The notes: generated by a model from the letters alone, not told the origin. A stretch of 64,000 bases of DNA from Anticarsia gemmatalis (GCF_050436995.1 NC_134745.1:6262001-6326000), one strand, 5' to 3'; positions 49,796-63,311 are shown, counted from the stretch's first letter. A program made the numbers and translations.

Positions 49796-51302
49796 AGTAA
49801 CATTTATTTAACATTTAATTGAGGGGGTAAAAAAAAATATTGGTGCCCGCTGAGTTTCCGAAATATAGGTAAGTAAGATGAGCAACAAATGGTTCACATT
49901 TTACATTTATTATGTAAAATATCAATTACCTTTCTATTTACCTTTTCCCAATTAAAATTCGGGACGTTAGTTAAACCTGACTTTGCTGTATTTTTGGCAT
50001 AATACAAAACGTTTCGTTCGGGATACTGATTTTTATTGTTTAAATTTGTTGAATTGCGAATGAGTTAGCTAAAAAGGAGATACTTTTTTTTGTAGAGTCG
50101 AAACTCTTATTGTTTGCTCTAATTAAAATATATACCGACAGCAAAATTTGTATTTATATTGCTATTAATTAACTTTGAAATTGCGTTTACGAACACATAA
50201 AAACTGCATGAAATGAATGGCAAAGTACAGAAAAAGTGTTTATTTTCTACGAGATTATCGGTGTATTACGTGAGATCACAGAGAGCAATAACACGTTGTC
50301 TTGGAGGTTGTGTCGCTAGTGAAAGATTACGAGCCCAACGAGAAAGAGCACCGCAATAATTCATTTTCCACTGTTGACAATTTTCCTTATAACTTGCTTG
50401 GGTAGATACATACTGCCTGCCTATCATATCAGTATGGTTTAGCTGCCTACATAAGTTAGACTAGTACTTATTTATACCCTATAGATACGCTTTTTGTTCA
50501 ACTTTCCTACATATCAAAAGCATTTACGTAGGTACCTATAGATTTATTATTCTGTAAACATCTTCAATGTACAAACACGCTTTTTTTACTGTTTCATTTT
50601 ATGTAAGTAAGCAAGTGAGTATTTCTATATATGTAGTATCAAGTACCTACCTACCAGTAACCTTTTTTGCTTCAAATTAAAAGGCATTTTAAAATACACA
50701 TTTACCAAGTCAGTACACTTAAGACAGTCTAAGAATGATAAGTGTTACTTAATAGGAAAATCAACCAGAAATTAAAGTGAACCTATAAATTCAATACTTC
50801 CCGTAAAATAAGTTTTATTTTAATCAACACTTCGTGCAAATATTAGAAAACAATTTACTAGTACAGAGTTCGAACACTTTGTGGCTGTTAGAAATCAATT
50901 TATTGCTTCGAAGTCGAGTTTAAATTGTGGTTAGCAGCAAAAACTACCTACAAACTAAGTAAATTAATTCGGTGAATTTGTTTGTGGAAACAATTTGGTG
51001 AACATTTCGTATTTATTATTTAGTATGATGCAATGTAAATGTTCGGTAGTCAGTAGGTGTGTTGAGCAAACAATACGTCATCATGCATCACCGTCCGAAA
51101 TTCTTTGATAAATAATTCATTCTTTCCTGTTTCCTTTCTTCAGTATCGGTCATTCGTTTGTTTGGTTAACGTGGTTATCAGATAATGAAATTGAGGCGCA
51201 ATTCAACTGATGGTGATTAAGATTTCGAGTCAACATTGTTTTTAGAAAAAATAAGACGATACCAAAATGCAAAGTCTGTTTTTAGTCACGCTTTATGATC
51301 TA
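49796..51302. other. AT-rich intergenic DNA, nothing recognised
   Basis: No coding frame with splice support, RNA gene or clear repeat was seen apart from scattered short TAGGTAGG runs. Confidence 0.5.
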
Positions 51303-51422
51303 CTAGCTGACCCGCGCAACTTCGCTTGCGTCACATAAGAGAGAATGGGTCAGGATTTTCCACGTTTTTGTAACACTTTACTGTTACTCTGCTCCTATTG
51401 GTCGTAGCGTGATGATATAAAA
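51303..51422 (+). repeat. Dispersed lepidopteran repeat, copy 5 (truncated)
   Basis: Begins CTAGCTGACCCGCGCAACTT and is cut off after CGTAGCGTGATGATATAA. Confidence 0.85.
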
Positions 51423-51554
51423 TATGCTTTTTTTTAACGAAAAATATTCTCAAAATTATTTATATCTCTCAATATAACGAAATCGCGCTAAGGCATATCC
51501 GCCATTAAAACAGTTGCCATGACAACGGAATTTTGTTAATTCAGTGTCATTATA

Positions 51555-51714
51555 GTATTGAATATTCGCGACTTCGTTCGCCACCTGAATTTTCCCGGGA
51601 AATGCGTCATTTTCCCGGGGTAAAAAGTAGCCTATGTCCTTTCTCGGGTATCAAAATATCTCCATACCAAATTTCATGCAAATTGGTTCAGTAGTTTAGG
51701 CGTGATTGAGTAGC

Positions 51715-51757
<43 letters not shown>

Positions 51758-51790
51758 GTTACTTTCGCATTTATAATATTAGTATGGAAG
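51555..51790 (+). repeat. Dispersed repeat carrying a (CAGA)n microsatellite
   Basis: Blocks ATTTTCCCGGGAAATGCG, TATGTCCTTTCTCGGGTATC, ACCAAATTTCATGCAAATTG and GGTTCAGTAGTTTAGGCGTG lead into about 11 CAGA units (51714-51756). It then ends with AGTTACTTTCGCATTTATAA and TATTAGTATGG. This is a recurrent lepidopteran repeat tail, probably of a non-LTR or Helitron-like element; the class is not certain. Confidence 0.75.
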
Positions 51791-52271
51791 TATGGACTAG
51801 CGGACCCGTGCGGCTCCGCTCGCGTGAATGTCGTGCTGTTGCATTCGTTGCAGCTCACTGAGACCTAGATACTTTCAAAATAATATACCTACCTACATGC
51901 AAATGCTTAAAAACTTTTTCGCTTTGACCTATCCTTCTGTCCGTACCCGTCTTCTCTCATGTTCCTGTCGGCGCCCGCGTACCTACCTGCTATGTAGCGT
52001 ACGTATGGAACCGCGCTAAAGTTCTTCACCCGCGAAATCATATAGGTATCTACGAAGATACGGCTGGCGCGAGCGCCGCGTTAACCATAATTTTATGTTC
52101 ATAAGACATTGTAGATAATTTAATTTTACCTGTCATCCCGTCATATGATACATAATGCATAAAAATGTTGATTGACATTAATTTTTTTAAAAGATAAAAC
52201 AAAAACAAATAAGTTTGGTGCATGTTGTAAAATGGATTGCAACGCCATCTATGATGTGTATGTGTAAACTC

Positions 52272-52610
52272 AGGTTCATATGAAATAATGCACTATGAAT
52301 TTAATTATTATTAAATTATACAAAAATAAACCCAAAATGTTTAAAAAATGCTAAAAAAGTATTTTGAATCGTAAAACAGTCACAAAAAGTCATTGTATCC
52401 GATTAGGTTTGATCCCAAATAAAATAATGCACTATGAATTAAAATCTATATCAATTTCCACAAAAATCTAAACAACATCCATAGAAAATGTTCAAAAAGT
52501 AGTTTGAAACGTAAAACAGTCACAAAAAGTACTGTCTCCGATGAGGTTCGATCCCACACCAAAATGATTGTATACGGAACAATAAACCAATGCGCCACAG
52601 TGACGCTTAC
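52272..52610 (-). mobile_element. SINE-like element with a tandemly duplicated body
   Basis: On the minus strand an A box-like GTGGCGCATTGGTT (about 52600-52587) is followed by a B box-like GGATCGAACC (52554-52545). Downstream, two imperfect copies of about 135 bp lie in tandem (52272-52406 and 52407-52544). Each contains AATAATGCACTATGAATT, GTAAAACAGTCACAAAAAGT and a (T/A)CCGAT(T/G)AGGTT block. Confidence 0.6.
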
Positions 52611-52714
52611 TGTAGTTGCCAAAATTATCGCTTATATTTTTATGTTACCTGTGTACGATTTTTACTACATATTTGCAATTTTCTAGAAAATTAAACAATT
52701 TTATGTGATAAAAA

Positions 52715-52814
52715 GTATCCTAGAAATTGCTCCACTACTTATTCTATGCATATACCAAATTTCAGTGCATTCTATCCGGTAGTTTTTACGTGATAGCGAC
52801 ACATACAGACGGAG

Positions 52815-52872
<58 letters not shown>

Positions 52873-52990
52873 AAAGAAAATTATAAATTGCAGATTCGGT
52901 ATCAGTATCCGTTACTTAACATCCCCCATTGGTTTTTTTTTAAATATATTCAATGTACAGAATTGACCTCTCTACAGATTTATTATAAGT
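52715..52990 (+). repeat. Second (CAGA)n-bearing repeat
   Basis: ATACCAAATTTCAGTGCATT and TAGTTTTTACGTGATAGCG lead into (CAGA)n at 52815-52872, with a T-rich end and TATAAGTATAGAT near 52990. Same architecture as 51555-51790 but diverged sequence. The 79-codon frame over the microsatellite is not a gene. Confidence 0.65.
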
Positions 52991-55900
52991 ATAGATAACT
53001 CATCTAAAACTTGGCTTCAAGTGAAAAATATTTAACTAGGAATGGCGAAGTAATTAAGATAGTACTTAAAGTTGTTATTAGTTGGACGTTTATGATGAAA
53101 TGATTGCTTCGCCTGTAGCCTGCAACCGAGGTTGAACGCTCAGAAATCGTTATAATAGTTTCAAGAGTTTCGAACGGTATGTGAAGCCTGTCATTTCAAT
53201 CTACGTTGATATTATATTTATTAAAACTAGTATGTTATATTTCCTCGTTATTGAAATATTACTGGCACGAAACATGCTACGTCATTATGAAAAACTTCAA
53301 GTACCTAAGTTCAAAGGAACTTCAGGTAAGAAGGAATGTAGGTATTAGGTAGTAGAGTATTAGATAGATAAGAACGGTTTTCCAAATTCTAGAATTGTTA
53401 ATAGGATACCAAGCATACCATTTGAACTCCCTCGATGATCGCATTGCGTCGGTCTAAGTAATAAACATAAGTTAAACCAATTCTATTATACATCTAGGAC
53501 ATAGGTCCTGCTCTTGAACTGTAGCGACCTTCATGTGCCCGAATAGCGCAATTAGGTACATTTGCGCTAACATACAATATTAATTACTTACGAGGGATTT
53601 GAGATTTTGGAATATGTTACAAATATTAGTTGAACGTATTTATAGCCTTAGTGTTTGTAGTGAGTTATTACAGTTGGCAACATTTATTAAATTTCAATAA
53701 TATGAAAATAAAGTTCTTGTTTTCAAGTAAAATTGTTATCGAGTAAGGCTGATTTTCTACCAGCCAGCGTGTGTAATTACAAAGAAGCGATAAGGAATTA
53801 TTTAATTTTCACTATCCCAAAAGTCTCCTGGAAAAACCCAGTCTCTAGTAGGAAGTATGTACTTCTAATAAAACTATAACTGGTACAGACTAAAAATGAG
53901 TTCTCTGTAATATGCTCCAGAACTCACGAAAAACACAGAATAAAATTTGGTGAAAATCTTAATGTTTTTAAGCATTCGCTGTTTAAAAGGTGAATCTGGA
54001 GTACAAGTAGAGTCCGAAACAGTAAGACAATTTGTAACGAGGCAAGGGTCAGAGTTAATTTTCGACATAGCGATGTCGACAATATAAAGTGGGCTATTAT
54101 CGTCCTGTAGTGTAATTGAATCATCAGTCAGATGGCGTGCCGTTCATTGTTACTGCTCTGTAATACCATTGACATTGCTCGCAATTATTGCACATTATAG
54201 AAACTATTAAATGTTATAACGTGAGGATTTACGCGATCGTGTATAGTCTGCTGCCTTGATTTTTGACTTGACGTTTCGATGAATTCCTGGGGGCAGAAAA
54301 ATGGTATTGGGGTTATTTCGTTTGCAGTCCGGAGTTTTGATTATTCCATTAAGATGAATATAAGCAGCGAGATGAGGGTCTGTACTTTTAACTGTAGCTT
54401 CACCTACGGGAAGAACACGTGTGAAATATGTAGGCAGGTACATAAAAAATACTTTTTTATTTCCTAACAACAATTTTAGTGCAAATAAATAGAATACCAA
54501 CTCATTAATTGCAATGCGGAAGGCCATTGCTTTGTATAGGTATGCACTAAACTAAATGAATGAAACTACTGGTATAGAGCATTTTTTGTTTTTATTTCTA
54601 TTCAGCGAAATAAAAAACCTTTGTAGAGGCCACTCTTACTTATGTACTGGAAATAATGTATAATTTTTCTAGTGAAAAACAGTTCATATCGGACTTTGAA
54701 AGCTTCAAGTTATTTAAAATTTTGGGATAGTCATTTCATTTTCAGGTAGGTAAATACAATGGCCATTTGCTCTATTCTATGCATAATGTTCAATATGCTT
54801 ATTAATGTACGAATAAAATCCTCTAAAACCAGAAACCTCAAACACTCCTTTAATCTCTACGAAATGATTGTAATCACGCAACATGTCTTTACTTATGAAA
54901 TTCTAGTCCAGTTTCAGCCAAAAAAGTTAGGATAATTATGGTTTCATCTTAGGTATCAGCATACAGTTCTGTGGCTGTCATTATCTTAAGTAGTCCTGTA
55001 TTTAAATGCGCACACCATGATTCGTTAATGTGTGGTGTTGGCTGTCAATTACCAGCGCGCTCCTTGTCAATCACATCTGTGATTCCATGTAATTACGTAA
55101 ATTGCGAGAATGGTGGAAACGTTCATACTGAGCCATTATAATTAAGTACATATATTATTTATGTATTATAAGATATATGTACCTATCAATGCATTTACGT
55201 AAATAGGAATTATTTCTTTGACTTGTCACTTGCGACACTTTTCCCCGTATCTTTTTATGAAATATCCGAATCAGTGATGACTTTAAAAAACCTAAATCAC
55301 GTAGTAAAATGTGATAATCATTTGCAGCTGCCGAAAACAATACGAGTAGAAACATTATTTACCAATAATTGATTTTATAATACACAGAAAAATCTCATCT
55401 ACAGTAGTTGCAGTGCGTTTCTCCTATCTGGCCGTGAACAAATCTACATTTATAATAAAGATAAAGATAAGATAAAGATAAAGATATATTTATTTGCTGA
55501 AACATGTGTAGTTTACAAATAGATGGTGTACATTATTTAAGGTATCAACATGTTTTACCATATTAGGCGTGCAAATGTCATTGAGGAAATTATAAAAATT
55601 AAATTGATAACATTATATAAATTTTAAATTTGACACATATTGTTATTTTAACATTAATCAATAAATAATCAATAAGGTAAATACGTAAATATAATTAGTA
55701 TGCAAATTATATTATTTAGCAACCTGCAAGTGGTATAGTCACGCATTAATGCATTCTGATAATATAATATCTATTATCATACAAGTGCGATAACTTGAGT
55801 CAAATTCAATTTAAACATTTATGTATGTTGACGTACACCGAAACTGAAAGTTGTTTATTCAGATAGTGTTATGGGTCGTGATTCACATATTCACTTGTAT

Positions 55901-56794
55901 AAACATACTTACATAATGTTACGGACGTCATGTAGCTCGGTATACGGTTTATTATATTACAAGAATTTTTATACGAGCTAGAAAATATTTTGATGAAAAT
56001 AACATTATAAGTAACTGTTGTTAATGCCATTCGGAGTAATTCGCCGAATTTTCTTTAAAGGTCTAATAGTTATGTTAATATGACTAGAATTCTGTGATTA
56101 GGAACAATGAATATCTACTTACTTACTTGTACATTTTTTTCCACTAGCAATGTAGGTGAAACAGCGAGTGGCCAATCGTTGTTTTACATTTTACAATCTC
56201 GGCAAAAAACCACCCGTAAAAATACATACGAATAAAGCCCGCCTTTTGACTTCGCAGTAGTCAAATAAAAAATAAAATAGTATTGTAGAAAAACCGCTAC
56301 CAACAGTAGCGCAGTTCGACAGGGCAGGGTCACGGCACGCTTGAATATTTCAGCACTCGCTGAGATTTAACTTGGCTTGGGTAAACGGGGTAATACCGAA
56401 CTAGTACAGCGGCCGTCCCCACCTAATGTTTTACACCAAAACAAAAACATCGCCAAACTTTACGGGCTCGGATGTATGGAACAATACAGCACCCACAACT
56501 TTGTTAAACATTCCTAGTTATGTTTTTCATGAAGGTGAATTAATTATAATCGCAAAAAGTATCATGCGGAAGTCACTACTACTAATCACTGCAGGAAATT
56601 TTAACGACTTAAGTTGAGAGTGAACTTTTGCGTTCAGATTTTATGGCGTAAATCTGCAAAGTTTTCATATCAATGATAGTTATTAATATTAGAGCTTACT
56701 AGCCGCTAATAGCTAAGTAGCCGCACGACCAGCTTTTTAAATATCTATTTATAAATATAATAAAGGCATTTGTTATAACAGTCTAACGTAAGTA
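52991..56794. other. Gene-poor intergenic DNA
   Basis: No gene was recognised. A short GATAAA-rich run at about 55438-55490 (AAGATAAAGATAAGATAAAG) looks like the 3' tail of a non-LTR element. The remainder is AT-rich with short frames only. Confidence 0.5.
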
Positions 56795-56797
56795 TAA

Positions 56798-57150
56798 GTG
56801 CTCATTCACGTTGACTCGCGGGCGCGGTGGCGGGCGCGGTCGCGAAATATCAAACATATGGCGATGTACCGAAGTGTTCACGTACAAACCGTTCGCGCGG
56901 TCTAAGTCGCGGGCGAGCTAGCGGTGTCGCGCGCGGCCCGCGTGGCGCGCTCGCGCCAATATCAAACAAGTGAAGATGTTCGTGTGTGTTCACGTCGAAC
57001 TAGCGGTGGCGGGCGCGATGTCAAGTAAGATCAACCAGTTTGAGCCAGTTTGAGCCAAACGCCCGCCTGGCGGCCAACGTGAACACAAATCGCCACGTCC
57101 CCGCGACCGCGCCCGCCACCGCGCCCGCGAGTTCCAACGTGAACAAGCAC
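56798..57150. mobile_element. 353-bp GC-rich MITE, PIF/Harbinger-like (TAA target duplication)
   Basis: Terminal inverted repeats of about 50 bp (GTGCTCATTCACGTTGACTC... and its near complement ending CGTGAACAAGCAC) enclose very GC-rich sequence with repeated GTTCACGT and GCGGGCGCG motifs. TAA flanks both ends (56795-56797 and 57151-57153). No coding frame. It stands out sharply from its AT-rich surroundings. Confidence 0.8.
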
Positions 57151-57153
57151 TAA

Positions 57154-60100
57154 GTACTTAGACGCAATAGCAATATATTTTTGGTTATTTCTGGTACATT
57201 TTTATTTATATTTGTTAGGACTCCTTTTCGGTCGGTGCGTCGTTGTGAAAATGAGAAAGACTATGCTCCGATGGTTCAAATATAACGAGAGAATGCCTAA
57301 GGAAAAAAACGACGAAAAAATATTCCATGCCAAAGTGGAAAGTGCGAAAGGTCGACACAGATGAAGACTAACTTGTTGTATAGAGGCCGCAGCTTTTAGT
57401 GCTCTATTCTTTTCTACGCGAATCCGACACGACCATGCATTTACGTGACGTGAATGTTAAATATTTGAACAAGATATCTTGTTTAAATAATTTGAAGAAA
57501 AATGTATTGTAGTAACTACGGTTCTCTAGAAAATAATAAAGAATCTTAAATTATGTATCAGGTTTGTATCAAATATACGCTTACGACTCCAGAGAATATC
57601 ATCGCCGTAATGTTTCTTACATTCGCAGTACACACCGGAGAAAATAATAAGAGCACGTGTAGAATTATGATTGTTCGTGTAACTGGCTGGATAGACATCT
57701 TATGTGATTCGCTCTAACAATGTTATTGCTCTTTAAATATCTAAAGCTTACCTATGTTTTTCCCCAAGGTTGTAGCGCCAGGTAATCAATCCAAAATTGC
57801 GAGGTTTCATAACACGACGGACAGACGTTAAATATTTTATACCTGTCATAAAGTGACATATTATTATGTTTGTTATGTACCCAGCTTTATGTCGCATAAT
57901 GGCCTTTAATTGTTATTTTTATGATTGTCATTTATCGGTTATGAACGATGTTTGTAGGCATTAATGAGTTCTAAACAAAAAAATGAAACTTCTAAGGTTA
58001 AAAAACACCATTGGTAATAAATAAAAACATAAATGCATGTTAAAAAACCTGACTCTGAAGGATTTAGTTCTAAAGCACACCAAGGTGTATTTCACTGTCT
58101 AATAAATAAATGAAAGTATTCGGATCACTATTATATGCATCGGCCGCTGTCTATCAACACCTAATTCCAACCAACTTTTTTAATATTCGTACAACAATCA
58201 CTAAATATTCATCGGAAAACAAGTCAAACTACAATTAACTGGCCAGTATTTTTCTTCACTCTTATAATAATAATTACATAAGTAGTTATGTGAAGCATCC
58301 GTCAGATGTCTGCGTGTGCCATTTTCTTGTTAAACACGGACCTCAAGTCGGGCTGAAACGAGGTCCTTTCCCTTCTCTAATGTGTCAGTGCTGGCTATTT
58401 TCCTTAGGTCATTTGTCTGCCGTTGACGTTTTGCAGCCTGCTCTGGACGCCCATGTATTTTTGCGTTAAATGAGAAATTGAGATACAAGATCGCGTTATA
58501 AGTATATTCTACAAAAATATCTTAAATTTCAAAAGTATTGAACTGGAAGTAGGTATCAAGTTTTCACTTTGAGATTTGGATCCTTTTCAGACAATTTTGC
58601 TGCCGTGTTCTGATCACTTCTCGTAAATTTATCTTTGCTGTTCACTTAAATAAGTTTTACTTTGATCAGTGTAGCGTAGGTTTTAAGTTATAGCTTTGCG
58701 TTTAGTGCTTCTCGCGTGGATTTTTCTATATGTAAATAAATGCTTCTACTGTTTTCTGTTTTAGTCTATTATTAGAAAAAACAGCTGGCATCACAGTACA
58801 ATAAATTTTATTAGTGATGTATGGTCACCTCGGGGTCTACCTTCTTGACGTGTGCGTCGTGTTCCCGCGCGTCATGCACGCGACACGTCACGTCACTATG
58901 ATTGATATATAACATGCTATGAAATGTGCAACTTCATCATAATTACCGCCTAATAATTATAATTTTGTTGTGCATGTTGATAAAAGTCGTTTGTCGTTTG
59001 TCGAGGTATTTTTTTGTTATCAATGTCCATGTAAATATTTAAATTTTTGGATAAGTTTGGTGTATTTTTATATCGACTTATCAGAGATAATATCTTCCTA
59101 ATCCGTACAATAAAAGTAGCGCGTTATTACACGGATGCAAACAAAGATAAAATAATAATTGATTAACTAAAATTATCTAAACGGTATCCATTTAATTAAC
59201 TGTTTGTACTCAAAATGGCGGCTAAATGTTAAAGCATTCAAGTGATCAGGTACTTCCGAACTTAATAAATGCAATAAAATCGACAACTCTATTTTGAAGT
59301 TGGTAAATTAATTTCTGAACGTTCGAGATATCTTCGAATTTAAGGTAATTATATTATTTCTGAACAAAATATGAAACGTCGATGGTGAATTTAATTTAAC
59401 TTGAACGTTTAACATTTTGCGAAGCATGAAGGTTTAATTAAACGAGGCAAAAGTTTATTAGGCCGAGGCCGGAGAAATAAAAATATAAAAGACATTATTA
59501 AGATTGATTGGAATAGTTGTACTTTTTACGAGTGTTTTTTTAAGTAAAATAAGAAAACCAATTAATTGATATTTATGGATAAAATCTTGTTTTAAATTGT
59601 CTATATGAAAACAAAAGTATTTAATAGCATAGCTACATTAAAATCAATCACAATATTACACATGTCTCAATTTTCATGACTACTAGCTACGGCGTAGACA
59701 TCCCTTCCTAGTACAACTGATATGGTTAAGAATTAATGTAACAGCATAATGTATATGTACTTATATATATGCAGGTACTGCAAAGATGTACAGTATTGTA
59801 CAGTAAGATTTACAGCTCCATCTTCTCAATAAAGAACATAACATTGAAGCATATAAGGTTAAAACATTTTAATAAATTATGTTAAGTGTTCGCCAATTTA
59901 CGCGTACAATCTTTGCCATTATTAAAACAGCAAAATTATAGGCGCCATGTACAAAGGACGATATATTATAAGTAAGTAAAGGCTTAGGGACTAAAGATTG
60001 CGGGAGACGTCGGAGGCGGCACGCCGAAGTACTTTGATTGATGAGTTCGTAGCTTATCAGAATAATAATTACACTCGCTTGCTGCTCCCTAATCTAAAAA

Positions 60101-61698
60101 TCTTATTCTTACGTAGTTGTGGCTTTTCTAAAAGTGCCGATTTGATTGATAGGATTCTGTACAGATTGACTGGTAGGAAACTCTTTACAAGATTTTAATA
60201 AAAAGAAATCTACACTTTTTTGTTACTTTTCCTTATAAAGGCTTTATTTTACCGCCGCTCTATAAAAAAAAGTGAAACATATAATTCGTGATCTTAAAAT
60301 CGCTTTAAACCTCGATTCGTAATAAAAGTGCTCAGTTTAAATTAAACAGTAATTGAAGTGGTTTGTTAACTAAGTAAGAAAACCAAAGAATACTGACTAA
60401 TGCTCAACTCGGAAGAAGAAAAATGAGGTGGTTCGGAGAAGACCACGCTCGTTTGTTATAACCAAGTTAGTTGTTGATTTTCTGAGCGCCGATAGAGAGA
60501 AACAATACTCAAACAATATTACTGCGAGTTCGATTACTAGAGGCCTTTCGTTTACTAGGTATCGTTACGAAATACAAACAGCGCCCAAGTTTCAATGATT
60601 TATCAATAACATTTCCGTTAATGTATTTTGTTGACAAACTTGTTCCCCGATAATAAACATCAACAGCTTTAATTTATCAATACCCTCGCTAACTTGCTTG
60701 AGGAAATTCATTAGCTTATCGCGGTACCGGTGTCGCACTAAACTATAAGCTAATGTCAATATTTTACTAGCACTGTAACTAGGGCTAGCTCATATTATTC
60801 TGACCAAAGTTTCCGGATTTAGTATATCTCGGAGTTTCCTCGCAATTCTCCGACTTAAGCTCTGTATTCCCGAGCTAAAACCGCAATGTTTGTTCAAGAC
60901 TGCAATTTGGAGTGTGAAGAGCTTCTGCAGGAAAAGTATTCATCTTTTTTTTACATTTGTTTATTTTAGCTTAAGGCATCTCAGCATTCTATTTTGGAAA
61001 CGTGTAAAAGGTGATTTAAGCCATCAGAAGGGACAGCCCTAATGTTACTAACTTAGTGGCCAACAACTTTGCTTTAATTTTAGACCGCTCTATAATCGTG
61101 ATAACGTGTAGTCGGAAGCTTTACATCGGTTACAATACATAATGGACACCTTACCTTATTACAGTATTTACTTATTCGAGTTTTCTATTTAGCAAGATTA
61201 AGGTATGTTTTACGTTTTTTGTACATTATACAATGACGTTTCTGGAGGGATTTAGGCTTGGGACTGACAGATATTGGAGACGAATCATTGCTCCCTACGT
61301 AAGCCCAGGATCTCATTGATTTATTTACGAAAAAACGAATAGCTTTTTATTCAATATGGCCGAAGCTGGGGATAATTTTGGGGAATACTTTACTGTGGCG
61401 AGATGAAATACCGAACAGGATAAGTATTTTAATTGCCGGCTCAATCCGGATTATGGCCGGAGCCGCCGTAATGCCGCCTCTTTGTGCCAAAATTCGTCTT
61501 TGTGATTCAACCTTCACAAACTTAACATTAACAATTTTATATCAGTTTAACGACATAAGACGTAGGACTATGTAAAAAATGTTATTGTGATGAACATTAA
61601 TATTGTACAGCTGTTTGCTCGCTATGTTCTTTTAAAGTATATTGCCAAAAATAACTTCGACTTGTCTAAAGTTGTGTAATAGACGGTCTTATCTCATA
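57154..61698. other. Gene-poor intergenic DNA
   Basis: No convincing gene, RNA or element was found. A 66-codon frame at 59998-60198 lacks support. The stretch 61230-61510 has a higher GC content and a 16-codon frame from ATG at 61357, but no family match. Confidence 0.5.
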
Positions 61699-61924
61699 TA
61701 GCTGACCCGCGCAACTTCGCTTGCGTCACTTAAGATAATCATAATTTTCCCCGTTTTTGTAACATTTTTCACTGTTAGCCTTCCTCGATAAATGGGCTTT
61801 CTAACACTAAAAGAATTTTTCAAATCGGACCAGTAGTTCCCGAGATTAGCGCGTTCAAACAAACAATCAAACAAACAATCAAACAAACAAACAAACTCTT
61901 CAGCTTTATAATATAAGTATAGAT
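61699..61924 (+). repeat. Dispersed lepidopteran repeat, copy 6
   Basis: TAGCTGACCCGCGCAACTTC at the start; CAGTAGTTCCCGAGATTAGC, a CAAACAAACAAT simple run and TCTTCAGCTTTATAATATAA at the end. Confidence 0.9.
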
Positions 61925-62658
61925 ATTTAAAAAAAAGTGAACATGACAGTTTAGAAAAATAAAATGTTAGTATGTATGTTACTTAAAAAAGTAAACTTGG
62001 TGTTAAGATAAATTAGCAACGATGAAAATTTAAATTTATTCTGAATTTTACAGTTTTATCTCAGAAAAATCTTCATATTATGAATATCGTTGCCGCAGTG
62101 CAGTCGTAAGACTTATATCAAGTTAATTAAAATTATAAATGGCTTTGCAAGATTAACTCTACCTTCACGATTTATGTTTTACAGAATTATCTTTTAATAA
62201 CTTTACTCGCAGTAACGTATACAATAGATACTAGCGAATGAAATAAAACAAAACGTAGTAAAACATTAAAAGATTTAGTAAGTATATTTATTATGTTGAA
62301 TACTGGACGTGAACAAAAATAGGACTCGTGTAAATGTGTAAATATAACATATAATTTTATAATTTATAAAGTAATATCAGCTAAAAGACTTGCTGAAAAT
62401 AACATTAATATCCTGAAGCTTTTACGAAGAAGATCCAAATGACTTCAAGGTCTCTAATGATATAAATATAAAACTCTACAATGATAAATGACGACACGAA
62501 ATCTTGATTTTGACAAATGAGGTCATTATCGACTCATTCGTATGATGGCCATAAAATATTAAAAATATAAAAGGTTCGTTTATAATTATTGGTACATGTG
62601 TTTAGCTTATTCTAGGTCGTAAGTATAATTAGGGAAGGATTTTAATTAGTTAATGATG

Positions 62659-63311
62659 TTATCGTTCAGGCGCGCTGATTTCGTCTTGATTGTGTGCGGT
62701 CCCGCATACATCACAGCGCATCTTGAACTCCTGCAATCAAACATTTTTATTACAGTAAAGCTTTTTCGTTAAGTTTTGGATTTAGATCTGAACTATTGTT
62801 GCATTACACCGTCTTACAGCGGTTATCCATGGCTATAATGACATTGGATTTGCGATCCAAAGGATTCTAATCCCACCCATGCACTTCCAGATATCGAAGC
62901 ATTGTGTGAGAAAATTTAGAAAAAAAAAATGTTGCATGCATTTTATAGGCCGGCATGGTATATCTTTATTTTTTTAAATTAATTGTTGTAAAAGGTATTA
63001 TCAAAAGATATACATTTTCAGTCAAAATGGTTTTGCAAAATGGATAGAGATGATGTAATAACTTATGAAAGAGAGAGAAATTAGCTTACCAAGTTAAAAA
63101 GCTGCCTCAGTCGGTTCATAGCGATCTGTCGGATATTTGGATAATTAGAGAGAGTGCTCATGTAGTTAGCGGCGATGTCAGCGAATTCTTCCAACTCGAT
63201 CAATCTGGACGGACCACCGTTCAAGTACAAATTACGATTGCTCTGGTATCGGTCGAACATCTCGCCCGTCGGCAGCGGCACGTACGATTCGTTTTCTGGT
63301 AATTTCACCAT
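62659..63311 (-). CDS. Small two-exon protein of unknown function (paralogue of the gene at 63727)
   Basis: Exons 63311-63090 and 62730-62659 (TAA), phase 0 GT-AG intron, 97 residues if started at MVKLPENESY. An upstream in-frame ATG at 63458 would add 49 residues; the shorter start is preferred because the neighbouring divergent gene also begins MVKL(T)E. Visible features: a helical stretch SRLIELEEFADIAANYMSTL, then AMNRLRQLFNL ending exactly at the splice, and a second exon with a single C-x2-C pair (MRCDVCGTAH) and a hydrophilic end. No signal peptide or membrane segment. I do not recognise the family; the short CxxC could bind metal or a partner, which is inference only. Confidence 0.6.
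62818..62935 (+). repeat. Possible degenerate tRNA-derived SINE remnant
   Basis: GGATTTGCGATCCAAAGGAT then TCTAATCCCACCC resembles an anticodon/T-arm region with a decayed B box, followed by a SINE-like body and an A-rich end. It lies inside the intron of the small gene at 62659-63311. Confidence 0.4.

Noticed and set aside
52727..52966. 79-codon frame with a GQTDRQTDRQTD repeat
   Set aside because: It is translation of the (CAGA)n microsatellite.
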